A stretch of DNA of 8,991 bases from Dehalococcoidales bacterium. GTDB lineage: Bacteria > Chloroflexota > Dehalococcoidia > Dehalococcoidales > JAQTVP01. Positions 1 through 6,725 of the stretch are shown here, piece by piece. The notes under the pieces are model-generated. The model was not told where the DNA came from. It worked only from the letters and a program-made list of their open reading frames with translations, and ran no database searches. The stretch covers positions 1 through 8,991 of the forward strand of contig JAQTVP010000060.1 of the NCBI GenBank assembly GCA_028707015.1. Direction: 5' to 3'. A program made the position numbers and the translations under genes. The stretch's first letter is position 1. Every line of letters begins with the position of its first letter.

Positions 1-765
1 ACCATTATCAGGATGATGATGGATATTATTAAGCCTGACTCCGGGCAAATCTACTTCATGGGTGATAAACTTAATCAGACAACTAAAAACAATATTGGTT
101 ATTTACCGGAAGAAAGAGGATTATACCGAAAACTAACTGTAAGTGATTCTCTTATTTATCTGGCCTCGTTAAAAGGTTTAACAATGAAGACAGCAAAACA
201 ACGCTCCGATCTACTACTGGAGCGAATTGGTATGATTGCCCATAAAAAAAAGAAGGTAGAAGAGCTGAGTAAAGGTATGGGGCAATTCATTCAATTCCTA
301 GTTGCCATTATCCATGACCCCCAACTTATAATACTAGATGAGCCTTTCGCCAACTTAGATCCCGTTAACACTGAGTTACTTAAAGAGATAATTATTGAAC
401 TAAGAAACCAGGGTAAAAGTATAGTACTGAGCACCCATAGAATGAATGAAATTGAAGAACTATGTAACCGAATATTTATGATAAACAAAGGGAATTCTGT
501 TCTTTATGGTGATCTCTCTGAGATAAAAACAGGTTACAAGCATAACTCAATTATTCTTGAATATAAAGGGGACTTACCTCAGCTAAACGGAATAATCAGA
601 CAGAGTACATATACTGACCATATAGAATTGTTTTTTAACGAAACAACATCGCCGCAAATAATACTCGAACAACTTATAAACCAGAAAATCAAGATAGACA
701 GATTTGAAGTATCAACACCGAGTCTGCATGATATCTTTCTGCAACTTGTAGAGAAGACAGAATGA
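1..765 (+). CDS. natA: NatA-like ABC transporter ATP-binding protein (5' end missing)
   Basis: This is the ATPase subunit of an ABC-2 type exporter of the NatA family, a cytoplasmic protein that powers the membrane permease encoded next. The frame is open from base 1, so the gene starts outside the window: the first codons read TIIRMMMDII, which in the family directly follows the Walker A (P-loop). Walker A and about 40-50 residues are therefore missing. Counting from base 1, visible motifs are LPEERGLY (about 35-42, family Q-loop region), the signature LSKGM (89-93), Walker B LIILDE (109-114), D-loop ANLD (117-120) and the switch His in STHRM (His146). The last ~90 residues match the C-terminal extension typical of NatA proteins (DUF4162-like). 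The residue after LSKGM is Gly where family members usually have Gln. It overlaps the next gene by 4 bp (ATGA), which implies translational coupling. The substrate (sodium, a drug or a peptide) cannot be told from sequence. Confidence 0.95.
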   Translation, partial: TIIRMMMDIIKPDSGQIYFMGDKLNQTTKNNIGYLPEERGLYRKLTVSDSLIYLASLKGLTMKTAKQRSDLLLERIGMIAHKKKKVEELSKGMGQFIQFLVAIIHDPQLIILDEPFANLDPVNTELLKEIIIELRNQGKSIVLSTHRMNEIEELCNRIFMINKGNSVLYGDLSEIKTGYKHNSIILEYKGDLPQLNGIIRQSTYTDHIELFFNETTSPQIILEQLINQKIKIDRFEVSTPSLHDIFLQLVEKTE

Positions 766-1985
766 ACAAAACAACTCAGATTTCAAAGCATGAATTCATC
801 AAGATGATAAGGTCAAAAGGCTTTATCATCGTTACTCTATTATTCCCAATGTTAGCCCTTCTCGCTCTCGGAGGGTATACGATGGTAAATAGAATGGGAG
901 CAGAAAGTAATGAATCCCAGGTGGTAAACATAGGTTATGTGGATGAAGCAGGGGGTTTTAACAGTATAAATAATAATGAAGAAATTATTTTTACTAACTA
1001 TGAATCTACAGCAAAAGCTACTGAGGCATTACTTGCCGGAAATATTGATGAATACTTCATTATTCCAGAAGATTATATGCTTTCTGGTATAGTCAGAAGG
1101 TTCACTCTAGAACAAGAGCTAGAACTACCGGGCAATACTATCAGAGCAGTAAGAAACTTTTTACTCAGCAATATTCTTCAGGAGCAAACCAGTAGCGAAA
1201 TACTGGAACGGGCTAAGTCCCCGGCAGGATTTATCAGTACCAGATTGGATGAAGCCGGCCAAATATCCACAGAACAGGGAGGTTTATTTGGCGCATTTCT
1301 TATCCCTTACTTGTTCGGTATTTTATTTTGGATAGCAATTCTAATGAGTTCTTCTACACTTCTGGAGGGTTTAAGTGAAGAGAAAGAAAACAGGATAATG
1401 GAAATCCTTATTTCTTCTGTTTCTACAAAACAACTTATTATTGGTAAAATTATCGGTTTAGGTATCGCTGGATTATTACAAATTCTTTTTTGGTTCATCT
1501 CAGCCAGTTTTATCGCCGGCCTAGTCTCCGAAAGCGTAGGAGGAATATTCAGTAACCTTGAAATACCAATGAGGCTGATAGCATTTGGAGCAGGATATTT
1601 CATTTTAGGTTACCTTTTATTTAGTGTTTTATTCTCACTTATTGGAGCCATTGTGCCAACATACCGGGAAGGACAACAACTTTCGATGCTATTAATACCA
1701 CTAGGAGTGATACCACTCATTATCATTCCCTTCTTTACCGAGAATCCAACTCACCCGCTGACTTACTTTCTAACCTTCTTCCCAATTAGTGCCCCGGTTA
1801 CATCAATGATAAGAATAGGGTTAGGTAATATTCCTTACTGGCAACTTGTATTAACAATAATTGTCATCATAATTTCAATAATAGGATTAATTTTAATTAG
1901 CGCCAGAGTATTCAGAGCATTTCTATTGATGTATGGCAAGAGACCTAATCTCAAGGAGATTATGAGAAGTATACGACAAGCTTAA
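762..1985 (+). CDS. natB: NatB-like ABC-2 type transporter permease
   Basis: This is the membrane subunit that pairs with the upstream NatA-like ATPase to form an exporter. The 407-residue product has the family architecture: an N-terminal membrane helix (about 20-42), a large extracytoplasmic domain (about 43-175), then about six helices between 178 and 385. The motif EEKENRIMEILISSVST (206-222), just after the second helix, is the conserved cytoplasmic coupling segment of NatB/YhaP-like permeases. The ATG start overlaps the natA stop as ATGA. There is only a weak purine-rich stretch ahead of it, as expected for coupled translation. The short basic C-terminus is cytoplasmic. The gene ends 53 bp from a convergent gene; a T-run lies in the gap but no convincing terminator stem precedes it. 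NatAB is known in Bacillus for Na+ efflux, but relatives move other compounds, so the substrate is left open. Confidence 0.93.
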   Translation: MNKTTQISKHEFIKMIRSKGFIIVTLLFPMLALLALGGYTMVNRMGAESNESQVVNIGYVDEAGGFNSINNNEEIIFTNYESTAKATEALLAGNIDEYFIIPEDYMLSGIVRRFTLEQELELPGNTIRAVRNFLLSNILQEQTSSEILERAKSPAGFISTRLDEAGQISTEQGGLFGAFLIPYLFGILFWIAILMSSSTLLEGLSEEKENRIMEILISSVSTKQLIIGKIIGLGIAGLLQILFWFISASFIAGLVSESVGGIFSNLEIPMRLIAFGAGYFILGYLLFSVLFSLIGAIVPTYREGQQLSMLLIPLGVIPLIIIPFFTENPTHPLTYFLTFFPISAPVTSMIRIGLGNIPYWQLVLTIIVIIISIIGLILISARVFRAFLLMYGKRPNLKEIMRSIRQA

Positions 1986-2038
1986 TTATGGTTATTTCAA
2001 TCGCTTCTAACTAAAAACCTATCCGCAAAATCTTTTTT

Positions 2039-2794
2039 TTAATATCTAAAAGGATTATTATATTCAATATCCGTTATGTCAAGCTTAGCCCAAGTAAAAT
2101 CACCGCTGGGCAGGTTCCATGTTACTTCACCTTTTACCGGTATCCTTATCCCATTAAATTCTTTATAATCCTGAGCTACTACCGTCCACTTTTCAAGAGT
2201 GGCATTATCATCCGCTCCCATATATCTATCAGCAGTAAATTTAACAAATCTGCCAACTTCATCATAATATATAAAAGCTGAAGCAGATACTCCCCCATAA
2301 TCCATTGTTACCTTTACCGAATCAGCAGTAGCTGTTTCCCATTTAATATAGTCACTGAGATAAGCAGTCGGAAACCAGATAATTTCACTCAGGTAACGGA
2401 GCAAAGTTCCCTGATCCAGTTTATATCCGATTGAATCGGAGAGCTTAAATATGGACCATAGTTTCATCCTCATATTCCCTTTACCCTGGTAATACATATC
2501 TCTTCCAGAAATCCATAGCAAAGGATTAAGCTTAACTTTAGCCCGCCAGACAAATCCCGGAGGGTTAGTGGTAAAATACTGCTCAGCAGTCACTGGTATC
2601 CATTTTTGTCCTTGCTTAAGCTTAAATAATCCCTTCTGTTTCAAACGAACAGTAGCTATTCTTGGTTTTCCTATAATCTGCGTATATAGTAAATTTTTCT
2701 GAACAAGAACGGGGAGTTCCCTAATACTTTCTTCGTTAATGACTTTATCACTATTAATGCTATTATTAAACAATTCTGCTATTTCATCCGCCAT
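2039..2794 (-). CDS. DUF6544-like protein of unknown function
   Basis: A 251-residue protein that resembles the DUF6544 (DUF6920-like) family from memory. Family-like blocks are LPVLVQ (27-32), a QKGLF segment (53-57), AEQYF followed by PPGFVW (70-83), DQGTLLRYLSE with IWFP (127-142), LEKW (200-203), and a C-terminal LPSGDFTW and ITDIEYN. No catalytic motif, signal peptide or membrane helix is evident, so it is probably a soluble cytoplasmic protein. The open frame extends to a TTG at 2798-2800, but the ATG at 2792-2794 is chosen because AAAGGTG lies 7 nt upstream of it and only 1 nt from the TTG. It is divergent from the membrane protein/hydrolase pair and has its own promoter at 2837-2866. 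The biochemical function is unknown. Confidence in the gene is high and in the family name moderate. Confidence 0.82.
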   Translation of the reverse strand: MADEIAELFNNSINSDKVINEESIRELPVLVQKNLLYTQIIGKPRIATVRLKQKGLFKLKQGQKWIPVTAEQYFTTNPPGFVWRAKVKLNPLLWISGRDMYYQGKGNMRMKLWSIFKLSDSIGYKLDQGTLLRYLSEIIWFPTAYLSDYIKWETATADSVKVTMDYGGVSASAFIYYDEVGRFVKFTADRYMGADDNATLEKWTVVAQDYKEFNGIRIPVKGEVTWNLPSGDFTWAKLDITDIEYNNPFRY

Positions 2795-2836
2795 CGTCAA
2801 ACACCTTTATATTTATAAAAATATCATTCTAGCCAT

Positions 2837-2866
2837 ATTGTACCAATAAAGTTATTAACTTGTTAA
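2837..2866 (-). promoter_or_regulatory. Promoter for the DUF6544-like gene
   Basis: Reading the minus strand, TTAACA (2866-2861) is followed after 18 bp by TACAAT (2842-2837), five of six matches to each sigma-A box. This would give a leader of about 35 nt before the ATG at 2794. Its -35 box directly abuts the -35 box of the divergent promoter. Confidence 0.6.
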
Positions 2867-2895
2867 TTGACTTATTACTTTTAATTCAATATATT
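2867..2895 (+). promoter_or_regulatory. Promoter for the membrane protein/hydrolase pair
   Basis: TTGACT (2867-2872), a 17-bp spacer and TATATT (2890-2895) form a near-consensus sigma-A promoter with optimal spacing. Transcription would begin near 2902, about 50 nt ahead of the ATG at 2952. Confidence 0.7.
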
Positions 2896-2951
2896 GGGCT
2901 TTTAAGCTGTAATTAATAAAAAATACACTAACGGAAAGGAATTCATAAACA

Positions 2952-3317
2952 ATGATATTTGCTGCCATATATGCGATTGTAATAGGCATAGCTATGATTA
3001 CTCAGTGGACTATAACTATAATCAGACATGAGATACCCAAACCAAAAGATGACCCTGTTTCCGGAAGAGGATCATTCGATATGGCTTTTCATTGGACTGC
3101 TGAGTTTCTCACAGCTTTAATACTAATTGTGGCTGGTATTAGTTTGATTTCAGAAACTACCTGGTCATCAAAGATTTATCTGGTGGGAACAGGCATGCTT
3201 ATATATACTGTTATAAATAGCCCCGGTTTCTTTGCACAACAACGGAAATGGTCAATGGTCGCTATGTTTGCTGTTATTATTATCCTTACTATAATTAGCC
3301 TCATTCTGGTTCTTTGA
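2952..3317 (+). CDS. Small four-helix membrane protein, unknown function
   Basis: A 121-residue, very hydrophobic protein with four predicted membrane helices at about 1-22, 47-67, 72-92 and 100-121. A hydrophilic loop (about 26-45, with PKPKDDP and a GRGSFD segment) joins helices 1 and 2, and a short QQRKW stretch precedes the last helix. I do not recognise a family with certainty. The ATG at 2952 follows AAAGGA at 2935-2940 at a somewhat long spacing of 11 nt, and lies about 50 nt downstream of a strong promoter. The hydrolase gene starts 46 bp after its stop with no terminator between, so the two are probably co-transcribed. A role linked to the hydrolase is inference only. Confidence 0.78.
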   Translation: MIFAAIYAIVIGIAMITQWTITIIRHEIPKPKDDPVSGRGSFDMAFHWTAEFLTALILIVAGISLISETTWSSKIYLVGTGMLIYTVINSPGFFAQQRKWSMVAMFAVIIILTIISLILVL

Positions 3318-3363
3318 TATTTCTCTTTTATGATGAACATAAACATATAGGGAGGTTAGTATC

Positions 3364-4284
3364 ATGATAGAACAAGAAGTAGAATTCCAATCCAAAGGTT
3401 TTAAAATTTCCGGTACAATTACAATACCTAGTTTAGAAGGTAATTTTCCTGGAGTATTATTAATCCCTGGCTCCGGACAGATAGACAGGAACGAAAATCA
3501 TAAAAAGCTTCATATAAATGTTTTACATGATATTGCAGCCTATCTGGATAAACACAATATTGCAGCACTCAGATACGATAAGAGAGGAGTAGGCGCAAGC
3601 GAGGGTAATTACTGGAAGACTGGCTTGTATGATAATGTCTCAGTTGCTTTGTCTGCCTTCAAATACCTTAAGGATCAACAGATGATAAGGTCAGATAAGG
3701 TCTTTCTGTTAGGTCATAGCGAAGGAGCATTAATTGCTACCAGATTAGCAGCTGATGGCATTGATAATGCCGGTACAATATTACTGGCAGGGGCAGCGCA
3801 AAGAGGCGAAGATATTCTAGTTGAACAAGCAGAACAGGTAGCCAACAGTTTAAAAGGATTCCAGAAATGGTTATTAAGATTATTACGCATTGATATAATC
3901 AAAGCTCAGCAGAAACAATTTAATAAAATTAAGCACTCTTCCAAAGATTGGTACAGGGTACAATTAATTACTAAAATGAACGCCAAGTGGATGCGTGAAT
4001 TCATGGCTTACAACCCGGCTGATGATTTTCCAAAAATCAGGGTACCAGTATTAGCAATAACAGGATCTAAAGATATTCAAGCTAATCCTAAAGATTTACT
4101 GCAAATGGCAAAACTTGTTACTACTGATTTTGAATATCATGAAATACCAAATGTCACACATATACTTAGAATTGAGGAAGGAAAAGCTACCCTTTCAACT
4201 TATAAAAAACAAGTACAGCAACCAATGGATGCAAGAATTATGCCGTTAATTCTTAACTGGCTGCAAAAGCAAATCGGTAACTAG
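3364..4284 (+). CDS. Alpha/beta hydrolase family protein
   Basis: A 306-residue serine hydrolase of the alpha/beta fold, probably a cytoplasmic esterase, thioesterase or peptidase-like enzyme. The whole catalytic set is visible: the oxyanion-hole segment PGSGQIDRN (35-43), RYDKRGVGAS (70-79), the nucleophile elbow GHSEG (117-121, Ser119), the acid in ITGSKD (Asp237) and the base in VTHI (His266). A cap region with a helical, basic insert (about 150-215) sits between the core strands, as in YqkD/dienelactone-hydrolase-like members, and would set substrate choice. The start is well supported: GGAGG at 3351-3355 lies 8 nt before the ATG. There is no signal peptide. It is the second gene of a unit with the small membrane protein. 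The physiological substrate is not inferable. Confidence 0.93.
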   Translation: MIEQEVEFQSKGFKISGTITIPSLEGNFPGVLLIPGSGQIDRNENHKKLHINVLHDIAAYLDKHNIAALRYDKRGVGASEGNYWKTGLYDNVSVALSAFKYLKDQQMIRSDKVFLLGHSEGALIATRLAADGIDNAGTILLAGAAQRGEDILVEQAEQVANSLKGFQKWLLRLLRIDIIKAQQKQFNKIKHSSKDWYRVQLITKMNAKWMREFMAYNPADDFPKIRVPVLAITGSKDIQANPKDLLQMAKLVTTDFEYHEIPNVTHILRIEEGKATLSTYKKQVQQPMDARIMPLILNWLQKQIGN

Positions 4285-4379
4285 AACTAAAATGTAAACT
4301 AGACTCCGTTATTAGCAAAATCAGCAAACAAATTATGTATAATTTTTCTGAAAATGGATTTTATTTCATGTATCTTCAT

Positions 4380-4409
4380 TTGGTTTATAATATTAAATAA
4401 TTATATAAT
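4380..4409 (+). promoter_or_regulatory. Promoter for diaminopimelate dehydrogenase
   Basis: A perfect TATAAT (4404-4409) is preceded after 18 bp by TTGGTT (4380-4385), a weak -35 match. Transcription from about 4416 leaves a leader of about 78 nt. GTAAAC elements flank this site (see the next entry). Confidence 0.55.
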
Positions 4410-4438
4410 GTAAACTAACTGCATGTTCGTCTGTTTAC
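4410..4438 (+). repeat. GTAAAC/GTTTAC inverted repeat at the ddh start site
   Basis: GTAAAC (4410-4415) and GTTTAC (4433-4438) are perfect inverted copies 17 bp apart. They begin immediately after the -10 box, over the likely transcription start. A third copy in direct orientation lies upstream at 4294-4299, within a shared AATGTAAACTA (4291-4301 and 4407-4417). The placement suits a repressor operator, but no regulator can be named. Confidence 0.35.
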
Positions 4439-4493
4439 TGTATCACAGATAAATCGCACGTCTGTCAGTGTAATATTAATAAGAGGTGTAATA

Positions 4494-5474
4494 GTGATAA
4501 ATGTTGGAATTGTTGGCTACGGTAACCTAGGCCGCGGAGTTAGAAAAGCTTTACTAAGAAATTCAGATATGAAACTGGCAGCCGTTTTCACCCGAAGACC
4601 TGATGATATTAAAAAAAAAGTTCTGGATATACCTATATTCAACAGTAATGAACAGATAATGGCATCAATAAATATACCGATAGATGTTATGATTTTATGC
4701 GGAGGCTCAAAAGAAGACACGCCCATGCAAGGGCCACTTTTCGCGCAATATTTTAATACCGTTGATAGTTTTGACACCCATGCAGATATTCCCGATTACT
4801 ATAATAAAATGGATAATATCGCTAAAAATTATAGAAATGTAGCGGTTATTTCCGCCGGTTGGGATCCCGGTATTTTCTCATTAGAGAGAGTGCTTGGCGA
4901 TGCTTTTCTGCCCGTTAATAAAAGATATACCTACTGGGGACCAGGGGTTAGCCAGGGTCACTCTGACGCAGCCAGAAAAATAAGCGGGGTTATTGATGCC
5001 AGACAATATACTATTCCCATCGAAAGCACAGTGGAACAAGTAAGACAAGGAGAAACTCCGGACTTTTCAAAAAGGCAAATGCACAAACGTGTTGTCTACA
5101 TTGTCTCTCAGGATACAAAAGACCAAGACCGTATTAGAAAAGAAATAATAGAAATGCCAAACTATTATGCGGAATATGATACTGAAGTAATATTTATTTC
5201 GGCAGAAGAAATGCGCCAGAACCATTCCAGTTATCCGCATGGAGGATTTGTCCTGACATCAGGGTTAACCGACGAAAACAACAGGCAGATACTCGAATAT
5301 AAATGTCAGCTGAATAGTAACCCTGAATTCACCTCTAGCATTTTGGTGGCCTGTGCCCGGGCAGCTTTCAGATTAAAGCAAAATGAGCAGAAGGGAGCAT
5401 TTACAATGCTGGATATTCCGCCAGCTTTATTAAGCCCGCATTCCGGTGAAACTCTAAGAAGTAGATTTATATAA
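4494..5474 (+). CDS. ddh: meso-Diaminopimelate dehydrogenase
   Basis: This enzyme catalyses the reversible NADPH-dependent reductive amination of L-2-amino-6-oxopimelate (tetrahydrodipicolinate) to meso-2,6-diaminopimelate (EC 1.4.1.16). It is the one-step branch of lysine and peptidoglycan precursor synthesis in the cytoplasm. The 326-residue product is full length for the family. It starts with a Rossmann dinucleotide motif GYGNLG (8-13), followed by VFTRR (31-35), GGSKEDTPMQGP (70-81), SFDTH (92-96), SAGWDPG (120-126), WGPGVSQGHSD (148-158), PHGG (248-251) and NPEFTSSI (276-283). Trp123, Asp124, His249 and Asn276 fall in the substrate-binding segments of the family. The GTG start is supported by GAGGTG at 4483-4488, 5 nt upstream. 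It is a single-gene unit with its own promoter, and no other lysine gene lies nearby. Confidence 0.96.
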   Translation: MINVGIVGYGNLGRGVRKALLRNSDMKLAAVFTRRPDDIKKKVLDIPIFNSNEQIMASINIPIDVMILCGGSKEDTPMQGPLFAQYFNTVDSFDTHADIPDYYNKMDNIAKNYRNVAVISAGWDPGIFSLERVLGDAFLPVNKRYTYWGPGVSQGHSDAARKISGVIDARQYTIPIESTVEQVRQGETPDFSKRQMHKRVVYIVSQDTKDQDRIRKEIIEMPNYYAEYDTEVIFISAEEMRQNHSSYPHGGFVLTSGLTDENNRQILEYKCQLNSNPEFTSSILVACARAAFRLKQNEQKGAFTMLDIPPALLSPHSGETLRSRFI

Positions 5475-5635
5475 ATTTATTTCACTACGTTAGTTAATAT
5501 AAACCTGTTTTACGGATAAAATACCAGTCAATTATGTTACGTTTCATTCGGTCTATTTGTAAATTATTAGCAAAATACTAACTTAAATTTGAGCATTATA
5601 ATTTATATGAGGGAGATAGTTTTTTGTCGCATTTG
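5475..5635. other. Intergenic stretch between ddh and the FxLYD pseudogene
   Basis: These 161 A+T-rich bases lie between two convergent genes. I see no convincing coding frame, RNA gene or GC-rich terminator hairpin on either strand. A TATAAT-like string near 5596-5601 lacks a partner -35 box. Confidence 0.5.
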
Positions 5636-6076
5636 TTATAACGTATTACTTCTGAGGCTTCTAATAGAGCTGAAAAAACTTAAACTTCTGACTTCCTTGG
5701 CGTAAGTGCAAGATGTGAAAAAAAGGTACATTATTGAATATCTCCAGCTTTCACTGACCGCTAATTCATCAAGATAATCTGAATACTTGCCAACGATATT
5801 TTTGTTACTATCATAGAACGTAGCTTTAGCTTATATCCATGTGGCTTTTGCAGCCCCATCATTCCTTACGATACCCTCGACAACAATATTACCAAAGTCT
5901 GTGGTATTTATGATTGGTTTCCCCTCCGCTAATAACGGTGCTGCGTTAGTCTTATGTGTACTGGATTCAGGCAAATAAGTACTGCAAGATAGGGACGTCC
6001 CTAAAATCATCGTCATACTCACTATTATCGTAAGTACACACATAATTTTGACAAGATTAGTTATTTTGATACTCAC
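5636..6076 (-). pseudogene. FxLYD-domain secreted/lipoprotein gene broken by an in-frame TAA
   Basis: The frame begins with GTG (6074-6076), supported by a perfect AGGAGG at 6085-6090, 8 nt upstream. It encodes a signal sequence (hydrophobic about 8-30) ending at Cys31 in SLSC, a poor lipobox, so export is likely but lipid attachment is uncertain. A low-complexity linker follows, then the first half of an FxLYD-type beta domain (FGNIVVEGIVRNDG, 61-74). A TAA at 5831-5833 ends the frame after 81 residues. Beyond it the same frame, with no shift, continues AKATFYDSNKNIVGKYSDYL and DELAVSESWRYSI, the conserved second half of the domain, for 64 more codons to a TAA at 5636-5638. The last ~30 residues (Phe- and Ser-rich) look less conserved. 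A single nonsense change in a former 146-residue protein is the simplest explanation. A sequencing error or a live truncated protein cannot be excluded. FxLYD domains occur in secreted Firmicutes proteins of unclear function. Confidence 0.77.
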
Positions 6077-6144
6077 TTCAACTACCTCCTTATTTCAATC
6101 ACTAACTAAATCCTCTGTTATTGAATTGTTGCTCTTTTATCATT

Positions 6145-6173
6145 ATTATTTAGTAAGCAATATGAACTGTCAA
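6145..6173 (-). promoter_or_regulatory. Promoter for the FxLYD gene
   Basis: On the minus strand a perfect TTGACA (6173-6168) is followed after 17 bp by AATAAT (6150-6145), five of six matches to the -10 box. The leader would be about 60 nt, ending in the strong AGGAGG site. A good promoter and ribosome binding site in front of a broken frame suggest recent inactivation. Confidence 0.6.
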
Positions 6174-6226
6174 TCAACTTCAGCAGGTATTCAAGCATTC
6201 AATCACTCTTCCAGCTAATTTAATTA

Positions 6227-6637
6227 TTATTGTGGAAATTCAGTTGGAATACGGCAACAACAGTTGACTAATTCAATGGCTGCTCTTGGAGTCTTAACAA
6301 TTTTCATCATGTTGCCTGATATCTTCAATTGTCCCGTTAACATTCCCGTTATAGGGTTAAGTTTTGCTTCCAGGACTTTACGCCATTTACTCAATGGTGC
6401 CCGAATCCGAAATTCAGGGTTCTTTTCGTTTTCGTTTGCTACAATAAAAGATGAACGGCATTCACCATGCCATAGGTCCATGTAAGCAATAACTCTTTCT
6501 TTAAGACCCCCATCCGGCTCTACGATAAAATAAAAATCTCCTTCCCAATCCTTTGCGGCATCCCGGTAAGTCTGATTACTTTGCAATCCATCTTCCAATG
6601 CTTTCAGCCATTCCTCAGACGGAAATAATAGCCCCAT
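6227..6637 (-). CDS. SCP2 sterol-carrier-like lipid-binding domain protein
   Basis: A 136-residue single-domain cytoplasmic protein resembling the SCP-2 sterol transfer family, whose fold has a hydrophobic tunnel for lipids or acyl chains. The best evidence is the C-terminal block LNPITGMLTGQLKISGNM (93-110) followed by MKIVK, matching the family pattern of a helix, the T-G-x-[LV]-K turn and the final strand and helix. The N-terminal part (FPSEEWLKALEDGL and AAKDWEGDFYFIVEPDGG) is also SCP2-like. The frame extends to a TTG at 6656-6658, but the ATG at 6635-6637 is chosen because GGAGG (6644-6648) lies 6 nt ahead of it. Three consecutive cysteines (126-128) near the C-terminus are unusual. It is co-oriented with and 88 bp downstream of the 98-aa gene, with a hairpin between them. 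The ligand is unknown. Confidence 0.87.
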   Translation of the reverse strand: MGLLFPSEEWLKALEDGLQSNQTYRDAAKDWEGDFYFIVEPDGGLKERVIAYMDLWHGECRSSFIVANENEKNPEFRIRAPLSKWRKVLEAKLNPITGMLTGQLKISGNMMKIVKTPRAAIELVNCCCRIPTEFPQ

Positions 6638-6660
6638 ATTCTTCCTCCATAAATTCAATT

Positions 6661-6699
6661 GGGGGGGATAACTAATTGTGCTATTAATCTATCCCCCAC
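6661..6699 (-). other. GC-rich hairpin between the 98-aa and SCP2 genes
   Basis: GGGGGATA (6663-6670) and TATCCCCC (6690-6697) are perfect complements, with a further 4-bp stem inside (6673-6676 with 6683-6686). On the minus strand no U-run follows; the next bases lead to the SCP2 ribosome binding site about 15 nt away. It is more likely an RNA-processing or translation-modulating stem than an intrinsic terminator. It does not obviously hide the ribosome binding site. Confidence 0.5.
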
Positions 6700-6725
6700 C
6701 TAATTCTAGAATATTATCATAACTA

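Noticed and set aside
2020..2041. Intrinsic terminator after natB (run of eight T at 2033-2040)
   Set aside because: No stable GC-rich stem lies directly before the T-run; the only pairing (GGTT with AACC) is weak and ends about 13 nt away.
2795..2800. TTG start for the DUF6544-like gene
   Set aside because: The SD-like AAAGGTG is only 1 nt from this TTG but 7 nt from the ATG at 2792-2794, so the shorter form is preferred.
5718..5724. Frameshift in the A-run of the FxLYD gene
   Set aside because: Recounting gives seven A, and the frame reads straight through to the stop at 5636-5638, so the only certain lesion is the in-frame TAA.
6638..6658. TTG start for the SCP2 gene
   Set aside because: The extra codons contain the GGAGG that serves the ATG at 6635-6637; no ribosome binding site precedes the TTG.
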